A DNA stretch of 64,000 bases from assembly GCF_041296385.1 (NCBI RefSeq), contig NC_091020.1:27523001-27587000 (forward strand), read 5' to 3'. This DNA comes from Aphelocoma coerulescens (taxonomy: Eukaryota; Chordata; Aves; Passeriformes; Corvidae). The notes under the pieces were generated by a model. It was given only the letters and a program-made list of their open reading frames with translations. It was not told the DNA's origin and searched no databases. The translations under genes and the position numbers were made by a program. This document shows, piece after piece, positions 36,377 through 49,200 of the stretch (within the stretch, counting starts at the first letter, position 1; every line of letters begins with the position of its first letter).

Positions 36377-38199
36377 GACACCTATGCAAATCTACTTAAA
36401 CTAAAGAGAACGTGAGTCCCCTACATGAAAAGTCATCACACCTAATCTGATTTTGATAATACTGTGCGTATTTCAGGGTTTCCTGTTTGCTTGGCTAACA
36501 TCCTGCAACCTCCCATCTGTAGTTCTGGTTGCTTTTCTGACTTGATTTGGTAACAATATTTTAGAAATGCTGAGGTCTTTCCAATGCCTTAATTCCAAAA
36601 CAAGGGTCATGGGAAAAACTCTTATGCTTGAGTGTAACCACAGCAAAGCAAACCCTGGGCCAGATATAATATCTTTGAATGATAAAGGGAGCAGATTAAA
36701 CACATGGGACTGTCCAGAGACATTTATACATAAGGCAGGCCATTAATGGGCAATGAACTAATGATACATCTTCAGAAAATGCTTCCTCTGTGCCCAGAAT
36801 CACTAACAAGATATGTAAGAGGCATACACTCAGCCACATATTAGGCATTGGGCCTGGGTGGCTTGTGTCCCATGATACCCAATTTAGTTGATATAGCAGG
36901 ATGAGCTGCTCCAGGCAGCAGGTCAGAGCAGGTGCTGCAGAGATGGCAGTGAGTATTTCTCATCACATTACGGAGGAATTGCACCGTAGCATTTCAATAT
37001 GTCAGACCTGAGTGTAAAACCTCTTGATCTGCTTGGTGCAATCAGGGATTGAAGCATGTGTCTGTGCTGTGAGACAACAAACATATGAAGGCATGCAAGC
37101 AGTTACCTCTGGGACTGAACAAAATGAGAACATAAGACAAGCAAATGAAAGGAGAAACAGAAACAGTAAGGCAAGAGAAAACAAGATGCTACAAATGTAA
37201 ACACTTCTCAGTCCTTTTGTGATATTCTTCATGTGTGTATCCTGCGCTGGTTCTGCTGCGTTGTTCTGTTCATTACAACCACACAGCGTTTACAAAGAGC
37301 TTAAACAAATCCAGCAGAAACATTCTTATTCTAAGCTGGGGGATAGAGCACACTGCAGAGATGCAGAGTTAAAGATGAGATGGGTAGTGCCTGTTAACAG
37401 CAAGAGCCTGTGCAACCTGCAGCATGGTGTTCTAAATAACAGAGAATGTACCAGAGATGCACATCACAAATCTATACCTATTTCTCCTTCAAGTAACTGC
37501 CCTTCTGTAAAGGAATCTGCAAAGATACAGTTCTATCCCATGTATGAATGGCTTTAGCCTCCATTAATGGTTTCATCCTGATGGAGCTTTCCTCCCCATT
37601 TTTTATTCCTTATGTATTTCTGGGCTCCAGCCAGAATCAGAACCAAAAATGAGGCACTGCAACTCTGAAGGAATTTCTGTCTGGGAATCCAGACATGGGA
37701 AATCTCATGAGAAAAACATGCTGTGAAACTGCTGGACAGGTTTGGTGAACTTGAAAGATGAGGGTAGCCTGCACAAAACTTCACACTGGTGATTATTTGC
37801 GCAATTTGGATATAAATTATAAAATCTAATTGGTCTGAAAAATGTCTGTGTCTATATTCACTCCACTGGGAATGGATCTGTAAAGCAAAATGACTGGTAC
37901 TGAGGACCAAATATCACTGAGCTTATTTTGTTTTTTATGTCATTTATATAATTTTTTAATGTCAGATTTATGTCAGACAGGCTCCCAAACCATTTGCATC
38001 TTCTGAAATTCCTCTGCCATATGAACCAAAGTACAATAAGTGGAATTTGCTTCAAAAGCACACTTCTGACCCAAGAAGATGTGATATTGTACATGTGTCT
38101 CAAGGTATTTGGCAATGACATATCATATCTGAATAATTAAAATATGAACATGCTTTATAGATATTCATCATAGACAATTAGAAAATGGTACTTTACCAG

Positions 38200-38214
38200 A
38201 AAAAAAAAAAAAAA
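38200..38214. repeat. Poly-A run (15)
   Basis: Fifteen consecutive A residues. A second low-complexity T run lies at 38287-38297, about 70 bases away. Confidence 0.9.
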
Positions 38215-38996
38215 TCTAGAATCTCCCAAATTCCAAAATATTCTTCTGAGCTTTCAATGAAAAAATATTGGTGAAAATTTAAACACTTTTTTTTTTTCAA
38301 GCAAAACATACCAAAAAAAACCAAACATATTTTGATTCTACATTTCTCGGCTCTTTGCATCATGCCTGTCTGATTCACTCAATCAGATTCCCAGATTCTA
38401 GCTCTGTGCTTTGGAAAAACAAGATCCATCTGGTAGATGCAGACAACACCACCATAAAAAGGATTAGCTCGTATGATATTTTTCTCATTTTCATTCCTAA
38501 TCTTGGGAAGGACCCAGAACAAAAGTCACAATAAGTAAAAAGGGTTCTGTTTTTAAGGAAGAAGTTATCACTTGAGAGGTAACACTAAAGTTGATCTTAC
38601 TGGAAGAAAAATACAGTCAGGCATGAGAATTCAGTAGCCAGGAAACCTCTAACTCCCTGTATGCTGGATGGCCTTTCCACACACAACAACAGCTTGACCA
38701 AAAAGCAATTTTTGCCTGCTGACATGAAGGAGTGACACCATTACCATCAGAACTACTGTGAAGCTGACACATATGTAAAACCTGTGCATTTCCTACAGCA
38801 GAAATCAGGGCCCACATGCAGCCAGAATAGAATTATAGTATACTCTCTTCAGAACAGAGAGAGCTACCTCTGAATTCAGTGGTCATTTAGTGTCTGCAGC
38901 ACTGCTGGGGACAGATAAGGGTTTGATTTCTCCTGGTCTGAATGCCTCTGTGGTAAAAATGAGCTGGGACAGAGCTGCTTTGCCAAGGAATTTGCT

Positions 38997-39032
38997 ATGC
39001 AAATGGCTGCATGTAATTAACGGCATTTGCAT
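38997..39032. promoter_or_regulatory. Inverted POU octamer pair flanking TAATTA
   Basis: Contains the exact octamer ATGCAAAT at 38997-39004, TAATTA at 39014-39019, and the exact reverse octamer ATTTGCAT at 39025-39032. The octamer is the recognition site of POU-domain factors (Oct/Brn), and TAATTA is the canonical Antp/LIM-class homeodomain core. A convergent pair of perfect octamers around a perfect homeodomain palindrome within 36 bases is unlikely by simple AT-richness and resembles neural enhancer grammar. The flanks (about 38880-39070) are non-repetitive and non-coding. Activity and target gene are unknown. Confidence 0.5.
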
Positions 39033-39658
39033 GAAATTTCCACATCCTCAAGGCTCAGGTTAGAAACACACACATCTGTCACAACCTGACATGTTCAATG
39101 AAAGAAGAAGTAGAGTTGAAATCATTACAGGGTGGTTATTTTTAATGAGAGAACAAGTCAAAATACAAAGGAAGGAGACAGGAAAGGAAAGCATTTAGGG
39201 AATGTCAAGAGCACATCAAAGCTGCAGTGTTAATGGTAAAAAATCAGCACAAAGTTTTTTAATTTCATGTCTTTCATCTTCAAGTCTCAGCAGCTATAAT
39301 AATTTTAAATGTGTGATTTGTATGTTAGCTAAAGGTTAATGATCTTTATTTATAGAACCTCAAGGCAAAGCTCATTGACAACTTCCAATGGATGGCAACA
39401 ATGTCTGGAAAAGATTTTTTAGTCACGGGAATTATTGGGAAGATTTAAAAATTCTGGGCCTGTTAATGCTTTATTCAAAATTCAGGGACCAGATGATGTC
39501 CTGGTACAAAACAACTTTTAGACTCTGCTGGTGTTTTATCAGACCGGTGATAAAGAGGGCTTTTGGCTAATAGTACCATATAGCTCTGCACTATGACTGC
39601 TTCGCTCTCGAAATTTTCTTGACTTGAGGATAATTTTAGGCAAAAAGCAATTACCCAG
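39033..39658. other. Unique DNA upstream of a solo LTR
   Basis: No gene or named repeat. AT-rich motif-dense sequence lies around 39285-39370. The LTR inserted at 39659 interrupts this unique sequence. Confidence 0.55.
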
Positions 39659-40073
39659 TGTCCTGGTTTCAGCTGTGATGGAGAGTTAATTTCCTTCGTG
39701 GTAGCTGGTCCAGTGCTGTGTTTTGGATTGGCTTTGAGAATGACGCTGATAAGACAGGGATGTTTTAGTTGTTGCTGAGCAGCGCTTACAGGACTTGTCA
39801 GCTTCTCGTGCCCTGCCAGCGAGGAGGCTGGGGGGCACAAGGAGCTGGGAGGAGACACACAGGACAGCTGACCCCCACTGGCCTAAGGGATATTCCAGAC
39901 CACAGGGCACCATGCTCAGAATGTAAACCAGGAGGAAAGCTGGCTGGGGCCGATGATCAGGAACTGATGGGGGCATCAGCTGGTTGGTAACGAGCAATTG
40001 TTTTGCATTTGCATCACTTATTTTTCTTGAGTTTTATTTCACCCTCTTCCTGTTATTTTCTTCTTAATTACAA

Positions 40074-40096
40074 TTATTGTTATTATTATTGTTATT
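40074..40096. repeat. (TTA)n microsatellite inside LTR
   Basis: Imperfect TTA/TTG repeat just upstream of the LTR polyadenylation signal. It arose by slippage within the ERVL-type LTR. Confidence 0.75.
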
Positions 40097-40101
40097 CAGT
40101 T

Positions 40102-40107
40102 ATTAAA
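40102..40107 (+). terminator. LTR polyadenylation signal ATTAAA
   Basis: A one-base variant of AATAAA at the place where this LTR family carries its R-region polyadenylation signal. It could still end chance transcripts. Confidence 0.6.
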
Positions 40108-40241
40108 CAGTTCTTATCTCAACCCAGGAACTTTCTTACTTTTACCTTTCTGATTCCCTCCCCATCCCACGGAGGCCGGAGTAGGTGAAGTGAGTGAAGA
40201 GTTGTGTGGTGCTTAGTTATCAGCTGGGTTAAACCACAACC

Positions 40242-43081
40242 TTCAGGCTGCTGAGGACATCCAGTTTCCTTCTTAGATCTGTTTGAAGTGCCATGTTGGT
40301 ACTACTTTAACATAGTGCCAGTAGTTACAAGAGCAGATTTACTCTTCTGAAGATAACATTCTGCTTTACAGTTAGGGAATGTTCCAAACCAAAGGCATCT
40401 GGCTGAAACTACAAAACCAGCTTAATCAAGGTTAAACCCCTAAATTCCTACTGTAATCCAGTGGAGTCAATTAATGCACTACTTTTAATAGAACAAAAAT
40501 ATGCAGAGGATCAAGAGTGAATAAAATATTTCTTCCTTTAAGCAAGGTTGAACACTGAGATTAAACCTTGGTCAGCTTAGGTCTGTGGCAGATGCTTCTT
40601 TTAATAGCCTTCTTTTTAAAGCAACAGGAAAAGCATCCCTGGCAAACTAACAAAACCCCAGACATTTAAAAAACAAAACATTTAAAATTTAAAAGAATTA
40701 GGGAAGTTTTAACTTTAACACCAGCTCTATTTTCCTTTCTCTTTGGGTACAGAGAAATTTTTTGTGATGCTGCCTCTTTGAATGTCTTTGTGTTGGTAAT
40801 GGAGGTGGCATTAATTGCCCTCTTGCAAGTCATTGTTACCTAAAATGAGCTACTGAAGCTGCTTCTGTTGATTTCTCTTATGAGAATGAACATGTTTGCT
40901 TGGAGACAAAACATGACAAATACTCAGAGTCAGGAAGAAAGAACAAAGACAAATGTGCTATTTCTGATTCTGCAGACCATGGCATGAAGTGTCTCTGTAA
41001 GAGAAACAAGGGTCGGTAAACATCCCTATCAGCTGCCTAGAGCTGGGTAAACATACATCACTAACAGGTTATTTCAGACAGAGCTGCCTTCCTGGTCACA
41101 GGCTGAGAGCAGCTCAGCCAAAGACACTCTTCCTCAAAGTAGATTCTTTTCTTTAGTAAAAAGTAAAGAAGGAAGAAAGGAAACAAAGTCAAGAATAGAA
41201 AGAGCACATGCTCAGAGGTGGGAAGCAGTGGGAAGATAAGCAACCCTCCAGGTGGAGAACATTAATCTTTTTTATGGCACTCTTTGGTCAAGGTTTCACT
41301 GAAGGTTGGAGAAATAAAGGCTGACTGATAACTTTGGTGGAGTCTGTGGTCTCAAAGGCTTGCAAGAAAGGCAGAAAGGGCAGAGAAGGCTGTTTATTTC
41401 CACCCATTTGTAATGCTGGCTTCAGCATTAAATTGAAAAATCTCAGAAGGGTGTTTTCTGCATCCTCTACTCTACTCTACTCACATTTCTTTTTGATGTT
41501 TCTTCTAGTTCAGGAGCTGACACTGGTTTAATACAAGAACCTATGCCAGGTGATAAAATGGTATCAACAGATTTAAAACTTCATTATATCCATCTTTCCA
41601 TCTTTAATTTTAAGCTAAATTTATGAATAATTTGCAGTTTTTCTTTTTTTATCTTGGCCAATATAAATTGTCGGTACTTCACATACAACTTTGAAAAGAC
41701 ACACATTTCCTTTTGAAACTTTTACAAGAAGCTTCACTTTTTAATTTTCATTTCTTTATTTACATTCTCTTTATGCTGTAAAATAAAGCCTTAAGTGATG
41801 CAAAGAATTTAAGCTGCACAACCATAGTTATTCATTTAGCATCCAAAAAGAATTAATCACTGTATTTATATCCTGTCCTGCATTAATTTAACTAGTCTTC
41901 CACAACCATAGTCTCTAGAGACAAGCCTACTTGAAGAAATATACTCCCTTTTAATTCCATGTTGAAAGATCAATGAAGTGTCCCAGAACTTTGTGCTAAA
42001 GTTCTTTTTACTCAATTTTGCAAAAGGTTTAATTCCTTTACATGCCACAATAGTATTTTTTGTTGCAGTCTTCAGTGGCATGAGGAGAACAGATGTTGAA
42101 TGGTACCTTAATCAGGCAGAGATTAAACAGTCTCAGCACCCACAGCAGTTCTGTTCTCAGGATTCTCTACCACCCTTTCTGACTTATTAGGGGATGTATG
42201 TGGGGTGCTGGAGTATCTCATCCCATGCACTGGGAGCACAGCAGCACAAAGTTCAGAAATGCACATTTCAGCTGTCATAACAACAACTGGATGTATCAGT
42301 GGGGACATAAACACAAATGACCTTCGTTAATGCTGGAATGGTCCTCAGGACTCATGAGCATCATGAGCTCTCACGGCATCAATGACTGCCTTGCTGTATC
42401 AAAAAGCACAACAGTCTCTTGAGTACATTTCCAATTATGAGTTTAGAAGGCTAATTTATGAAAACCTTGTTTGGAAATAATCCAACTGAAGTTTTTTTAC
42501 TAGTGTTGATGTTACACTAGATATAAAGAACGTGACATGGACTTATTCCACATACTAACCAAGAAAAACATATATATATTCAATTAGAATTAAGGAGCCA
42601 GTTCTCTACAATCATGTTTCAGATCTCTGAAACGACCAAAGACTTTCTATTTCTCACGTCAGCTTTATGAAGTAGTATGGAAGGCTTCCCTGCAATCCAA
42701 ACCCAGAGTTTGCTGTCACAACTTCCAGGAGGTTTAAAACTGTGAACAGGATGGGACTACAGCTGCCCACTTAGATTATCTTAAATCCACCACAGACCTG
42801 CAGCCTGAGGAATCTAGTGATGGCTCAAGCACTTTACTATGCATTCAGTCTCATTAGACTTGTTTTCTTTAGTCTTTTCTCTCTTCCTGCCCTTTGCACA
42901 GAAGCCCTTAAGTAGGATGTCAAAACAAATAATACTCAAGTGAGAGATAAACATTTGATTTTGTGATGTTAAAGTTAGTTTCAGATGGCTAAACTATCCC
43001 ACAATGCCCCAGAATGGGTCTCAATTCACACAGGGAAAAAAAACTTACATAAAAATGAAATAGTAATCTAAATCTACAGAG
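40242..43081. other. Unique non-coding DNA, no gene seen
   Basis: AT-rich sequence with a short CTCTA pentanucleotide repeat at 41465-41482. A homeodomain-motif-rich stretch lies around 41.74-41.90 kb. I found no recognisable open frame or named element. Confidence 0.6.
41465..41482. repeat. (CTCTA)n pentanucleotide repeat
   Basis: Three and a half perfect CTCTA units. Confidence 0.9.
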
Positions 43082-43245
43082 AACTGCTAAATCACTTCCA
43101 TCTTGCAGATGATATTATGGTCTTTAGAAAAGCTCCACAAAGGCCTCCAGACAAGCATGAGGAAAGTAAGACGAGATATGAACATTAGGCTATTTGTGCA
43201 AAAGGCCAAGGTCATGCTAAAATGTTTTTCCATTTTTCTGGTTTT
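43082..43245 (+). pseudogene. Possible decayed LINE reverse-transcriptase segment
   Basis: One forward frame reads LADDIMVF at 43102-43125, which contains the ADD core of the reverse-transcriptase active-site motif (usually Y/F-ADD followed by hydrophobic residues). In the next frame the sequence continues with LEKLHKGLQTSMRKVRRDMN, then I, seven residues and KAKVM. This echoes the spacing in many non-LTR reverse transcriptases of ADD, an amphipathic helix, (G)LxxNxxKTKVM. A single +1 shift would join the two. It lacks the usual aromatic residue before ADD, and the catalytic palm upstream is not recognisable; an in-frame stop lies shortly after the first segment. If real, it is not CR1, whose equivalent reads FADDTKL. 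An RTE- or L2-like fossil is possible. Short motif matches like this can be coincidence. Confidence 0.28.
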
Positions 43246-46200
43246 TGTGTTCTGTGAAAAATCCATATTCCTCTCAGACATGTTATATTGTACACTGAGT
43301 TCCATAGGAGTAGCTTTGCACTGCATGTATGTGACGCTTTTTGAAATTGCTGGAAGACTGGATAGAATTCAAAACAATGACAGATTCTGCTGAAAAGACT
43401 GAATCAGAAACTTCAAACCAGATTTACTTCGTTCAGTAGGGAAGTTGGGACTTAGTCCTTTCTTTTTATTTTTCTCAGGGTCAGGGTCAGCCCTTGAGGA
43501 GGACAACAAACTGGACTGATGGAGGCATCGTGTTCTGACCAGGCAAGATTGCTGCAATGGAACTGAAGAAATTTGGGAGATCACACTGACCTTGTAAAGT
43601 CCAAGTGACTCACACCACTGGAAAAGAGAATGGTTCTTATCAAGACCAAGAACAGTCTTGCCATACACATGAAAGCAAAGCAAGACAGAAAAGAAACAAT
43701 TGTTTTCACAGCAAATTGCCAGCAGTCTGTACTGCCCCTGAACATTTAGAATCCATGACAAAGCTGACATTTCTACAGTGCATTTAACAATTGCAATGCA
43801 GTCATCAAGTCCCACTGAAACTAAAAGAAAAGGGATGTAGTTTTCATATTACATGTCAGAAAAGTCTGGAAACTGTCATTTTTCCTTATTATTTTGTTCT
43901 GTTTGCTTTGGTTGCTTCGCAATATTTGACCAGAGCAAAACCTTAGTGAGAAAGCATTTCTTTACCCAAAGAAAAGTTACCAGATTTTGAACCATTTTTA
44001 CCTCCCATAAAAGGACACAAAAGAAAAGACATGAAAATTTTCACAAAATGAAAACTTCCCTAAAACTAGATCAAATTTTGCCTATTTTTATACTTCATTT
44101 TCCTTTTCACCAGAGATGAAGCTACTCCTGCACATGAAATTTTAAAACAATAAAGCAAAGCAAAACAAAAAGCACTTCAGAGTATAAGAAAATCTTTGGT
44201 TGTTTATTGTGTTAAAATCAAGCTTTAGATTATTTCCACATCAGCTTACTGAAAGAGCTGGTAAGTGAAATTGAAGGCCAGGTGCCTCAAGAATGGCTGT
44301 AATTTTGTCACAAAATGGGACTTTTCACCTGAAAGCTGCAGTGAAGTGAATATATCTTGACAGGTCAGCCAGAGAATGACTTTGAGTGCTGATGGGATCC
44401 CACTGCTAGAAAAGCTGATGCAAACCTACCAGACTGTTCTCCAGTACCCCGAGTACAATGATGTGCAGAGATGCTCTCTGATCTCTAACCACACATCTAC
44501 TCACTGTTTGCCTGGGCTGGAAAAAGACTCAATGACATCCATTAGTAGATCCAATTCCAGAGTTACATAGCAAAATTTATCAAATTAATTTTAAATGGAA
44601 CATGTGTTGACCTCAGCTCTTTACTGGTGTAGATTAAATTTCAATATAATCAGTGTTTTTCAATAGACAAATATCCTCAAATACCTGCTCAACCCATTTA
44701 AACCTGTCAGTACTACTGTCCTTTGAAGCTATATTCATTTGCTTTAGCTAGGCATTGTTGCATGTCTTCATCAACTCAGTCTCAGTTGATTCATCTTTCT
44801 TATTACACGAGAATGTGAGCCTGAAGAACAAGAAAGGGATCTAAATGAGGACAGTACCTTATTAATTCAAACATCAACTGATGGGAAGGCAAAAAAATTT
44901 TATTGCAGTCCCTTCAGCAGTGAAATACAAATGACTACAGCAGATGTTACCATGAAAATTTAACTCTGTTTTTCTGTTCCAGCATCCAGCCTATAATTTA
45001 ACCTTTTAGTCAGGTTGGCACTCTTAGCACTGGTGTACTACCCTGACCTGATTAATATCTTGACTGAGGACATGGGAGTCGTCCTCTAATGGCTTGGTAC
45101 ACAGTGACACCTACTACAAGCACAGCTGACAGCACTGAGACTGAATTTGCTGTGTAACCCATTCTCCATGATCAATTATTCAGAATTTTGGCTACCATTT
45201 GGACACAAAGTTTATACATTACATCTTTTTGCCTGCCCACCCACAACTGACAGACTGGGTAATTTCAACCAAAATGATTCTTTTGAAGTCCTGGTGAAGG
45301 GATTACAAACATTACAGTGGTTTGATTGCAAAGAGTTCTGCTCTTCATTTTTTTGAACACTGATTTCTCCTCAGTCTCTGTAGAGGTCTTTTACATTTGG
45401 AAACAGAACAAACTCTTGTCACTGTGTTTTGCCATCTGAAAAAACTGTCCAAATTTGATCAAGCTATGAGAAAAATGCAATTTACACATCATGTGTCCTC
45501 TAGGAACTTCATATTTTGTTATTCTAACCTTCAAAGGTTTCATCTAGAGAATAATGCTCTGGTCCAGTCTCAGAGCTCTGCTCCCCACATATGAGCATGC
45601 TGAAATCTAACATACTCACAATTCTGTGTAGTTTGCTATAAAAAAGTTATGAAAGACAGTGCACATTTATTTTACTACCACAGGTTTTGTATGAACTAAA
45701 AATCAGCAGGAATTAATTTAGTAAGGGAAGTTGTTTGTAAAATGCAGGTCCTGATGATTCTGTGTATTTTGCAGATTTGGAAATTAGAAAAAAAATGTGA
45801 AGACAAATAATGGGTAAGAGTAGTATGAAGCAATCCACTGCAAGAGCAAATGAAAGAACATGCACTGCAGGAAAAGCCCACGAGGAATGGTAAGAGGTTC
45901 TGTGACCCATGGTCATGGGACTGGTACCTCTGTGAAGCAAAATTAAGGTCCTTTATTAGGGAATGTCAAGATGAACACAAAAAACAGGGGAACCAGCAGC
46001 ATTAACAGACTTGTTCTAATACATTAAAGATTCCAACTTCATCTGTCCTCTCCTTTGAGACTGGCAAAATTCCATTATTGCAGTTTCTGCATACATCTGT
46101 TCACTTGGCTTATCTGATCAGTGTGTTCAGACCAGGCTATGAGACTTGTAGGTATAATAGCTGTGTGGTATCTTTTGCTTTGGAAACAGATCTTAAACAA

Positions 46201-49200
46201 ATCACTCTGATCAAATTGAATTGAATTTCTTCAACAGCTATGCGTGCTCACCAGATGTGATCACACATTATTTTAGGAAAACAGCAAAGACATGGTGAGA
46301 AGAAAAGAGATCAGGGACCAATTTCAAGGGAACAAAATGAAGTGCATGCATACAATGGAGAAGATATCTCCCCAAGCCCCTAAAAGGTGTTCAAGATTTC
46401 CACATCTTTGTTCATTTTCTGAAAGAAATCAGCTGTGAAACAGCCATGGGAGTGAAAGGTTTGCTGGCTGACATCTACAGAAAACTTACTAGGAGCTTAA
46501 GAAGAATCCTTTTAATTCCAGGGAAAGACTGGGAATTTCCTCAGAAGGCCAGTTGTCCAATAAGGGGATCCTTAAGAATTGAAATGAAATGCAAAGAGAG
46601 AATACTCAACTAGCGGGGGAAAAAAAAGAGATAAGCAACATGAATACTAAAGCACTGCTTTGGCAAGAGTAAATCCCACGTGGAGGAAAAACTAGCAAAG
46701 GATGTCCAGAGCAATAAGAAGGGACTCAACAGGTACGATGGTTTCAAGAGAACTTCTGGGAAAAGTTGGGTCTGCTGCTGAATGGGGAGACAGCACGGAT
46801 GACACAGACAAGGCTAAAGTGTTCCCTGTCCTTGCCTTGGCAAAGCCTGCTCCAGTACTGAAACGTGTACCAGCACAGCCCAGAAAGAGGCAGACAGACA
46901 TCACTGCGTGAGGAACAGGTCCTGTAATGCTGAGCTGCTCTGACCAATCACACTGTAAATTTCTCAGTCTGGTTGTCCCAAATTAGTGGCATTTTTTATG
47001 TCTGTGGTCATTACCTCTCTAGGCAATTTTACCTATGAGAACAGGAAAAGTGGAAGGAGAGAAGGATGAAGCAAGCCACAAGCAATAGGTATACTGAGCG
47101 GTTCAAGTGTTTTTCCTGTATGTGGCATAGTTAAGTGTGGGGCTGGTGCATTTCTGTGGCAGCCTGAGGGGCTGGGAGAGCCCTGCTGCAATGCTGTGTG
47201 CCTGCAGAAACGCTGTTCTCTTCCTTTTTCCCTCTTCCCACTCGCTTACAACTCCCTCCTTGCCAAAATTAACATTTGAATCGAAAGTTCAAAAGGTGTC
47301 AGTGCTAACAGGGGTTACCCTTGCAAATCAAAGGCCCACCTACCAATCTGCTCAGAGTCATAATGTCTGCATTAAGAAAAAAGCTAGTCAAAACCCAATG
47401 ATTAAGTCATTAGTTATGAAAGCTCTTCATGTCCTGTCGACTTCTGTGTGCTTGGAGAGCAATGTGCTAATCTGAATCACGATGATGTAAGGAAATCTTT
47501 TCGGAAATCCAGTTACATTTTAACGTGGCATTGGCACTGACTGAGCTAGCAGCACGTTCCCTAAAGATACAACACAGCAGTTCTGCTCTTTCACCTTAAA
47601 AAACTCGCTGCTGAAACATCCTGTGTACCCATTCAAACCCCAGATGTTAATTGACTCCAGAGTTATTTTGGTAGGAAGCTGGTAGGAAAGCTGTATCAGA
47701 TGTTTTCTCTAGAGGAGAGAGGGAGAGAAGATTCTTTCCTGAGTTTGGGCAAGAAGATGGGAATGGTGATCTGCTGCTCGACAGCTGATCATATGAAAAG
47801 TTTTAGACAGAAGCAAAACTTTCTGCCATACAAATTTCTCAATTTCTCCTTTTGCAAGAGCACTTTCACTACAAGGAAAGACAATGCTTAAGTGCCAGCC
47901 TACCTTAGTGCAAATTTAGACATAAAGATAGAATTTTTCTCAGGGGACTTCCCTGAGCCACAAATGTGTCCAGTTTTCCAGTTTGGCAGTGTGTCCTTCC
48001 TGCTGTTTAATTTAACAACTGTCACCTTTACAGAGCCAGTTTTACCCCAGACATCACTGTGGCCTGGATGCTCAGCTGATGCAAAGAGGTGAGTATAAAA
48101 AATATTCTGAAAAAGACCTGTTTTAAGGAAAAACATTTCACAATCTGACATGAAGACTTCAGATGATCCTTAAATAAAAAGCCAACAAAACCAAAAATTG
48201 ATATTCGTGTTATCCCCAGGAGTACAAAAGTTGTATTAGTGAGAAAAATGATCTATTGTATTTTTTTTTATAAACTGGAAGGTGTCTGCATATCTACACT
48301 GTAAGCAAAGACAAGTACATAAACAGCCAGCAGAGCCTCAGGAACACTTCTTGCTAACAAGTCACATCTGCAATAATAGAAACTACTCACATTGAATCCT
48401 TTTCCCTGGCATCCAACTACCCACTTTCTAACACACAAACAGAGCTAAGACAAAAAGAATTATATTCTAATTACCTTGGCTAGGTGTGTTCACATACTCA
48501 AGTGTAATTCTTGTTCGAATTTATTCTTTATGGCAAAGGAAGACTCATTAAAATGGATTTTGGACAGCACCAGAGTAAGGCTCATTATTTCCTCTCCTCA
48601 GCAGCAACCTCATCTTGTGGGAGAGCAGCAAAAGTAACAGGCTTTAAAATGATGGTGAGAGGGTGTAACTGGGCCTGGGGTGGAGAATGGATGCCCCTAA
48701 TCTTGGCTACGCAATAAAAACCCCATCGAGACTGCACTCAAATAGAGCATACAGACAACATAAATGTGGCAATCTCTCACCCCAAGGTGAAGGATGACTC
48801 CAAATTCCAGTGAAAAAGGGCACCAGAGGCAGAGCCTGAGGATCATTTCCAGGGGGCAGGCAGCACAGGCACAGACTGAGCATCTGAGGGAGTTTAGAAA
48901 CATTTCTGTCAGAGAGGCATCCGAGATTGCTGCTGAACTGTTTTGTAGCCAATACCTTTCCCAAGCCCAGCTTCATTGAGCCAAGGGAGGTGAAGAATGA
49001 TCAAAAACTCATTGCAAGAATTCAAAAGAGCAAAAATACCAAATTTAGAAGCAATTTACAAAGTGTCCAGGTTAAGTTAGATTTTTTTCCTTAGAGCTGA
49101 GGGACCCTAAACAGAAATTAACTCAAATTTCAGAGTTGTTCATTATGCCAGGATGCAGACTATGAGCCAAGTTTAAAAAAAATAGTAAGAAGAAATATAT

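Larger units (their letters stand above)
30806..38996. other. Unique non-coding DNA between two LTRs
   Basis: No retroviral internal region is present, so the flanking LTRs do not bound one provirus. Simple repeats include a TTTG tract near 31560-31590, a duplicated TTTAACTCCCT at 31589-31599 and 31604-31614, T runs at 36363-36376 and 38287-38297, and an A run at 38200-38214. No open frame resembles a known protein. Confidence 0.6.
39659..40241 (+). mobile_element. Solo ERVL-type LTR, near full length
   Basis: A nearly complete avian endogenous-retrovirus LTR of about 583 bases. It begins TGTCCTGGTTTCAGC and ends CTGGGTTAAACCACAAC, matching the family's known ends; the terminal A of the expected CA has mutated to C. 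U3 carries TGTTTTAGTTGTTGCTGAGC, CAGGACAGCTGA (39860-39871), GGGATATTCC (39887-39896) and TGCTCAG (39913-39919). The TATA position has become ATGTAAA (39921-39927). A polyadenylation signal ATTAAA lies at 40102-40107, followed by the R/U5 sequence ATCTCAACCCAGGAACTTTC. A TTA microsatellite has grown at about 40074-40096. No internal retroviral sequence adjoins it on either side, so this is a recombinant solo LTR. Flanking pentamers CCCAG (left) and TTCAG (right) share three bases and may be a decayed 5-bp target duplication. Confidence 0.93.

Noticed and set aside
43478..43496. Repeated GGGTCA words, possible nuclear-receptor site
   Set aside because: Two overlapping words arise easily by slippage. 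No surrounding regulatory context.
43369..43815. 148-codon minus-strand frame
   Set aside because: No homology recognised. Length is within chance expectation.
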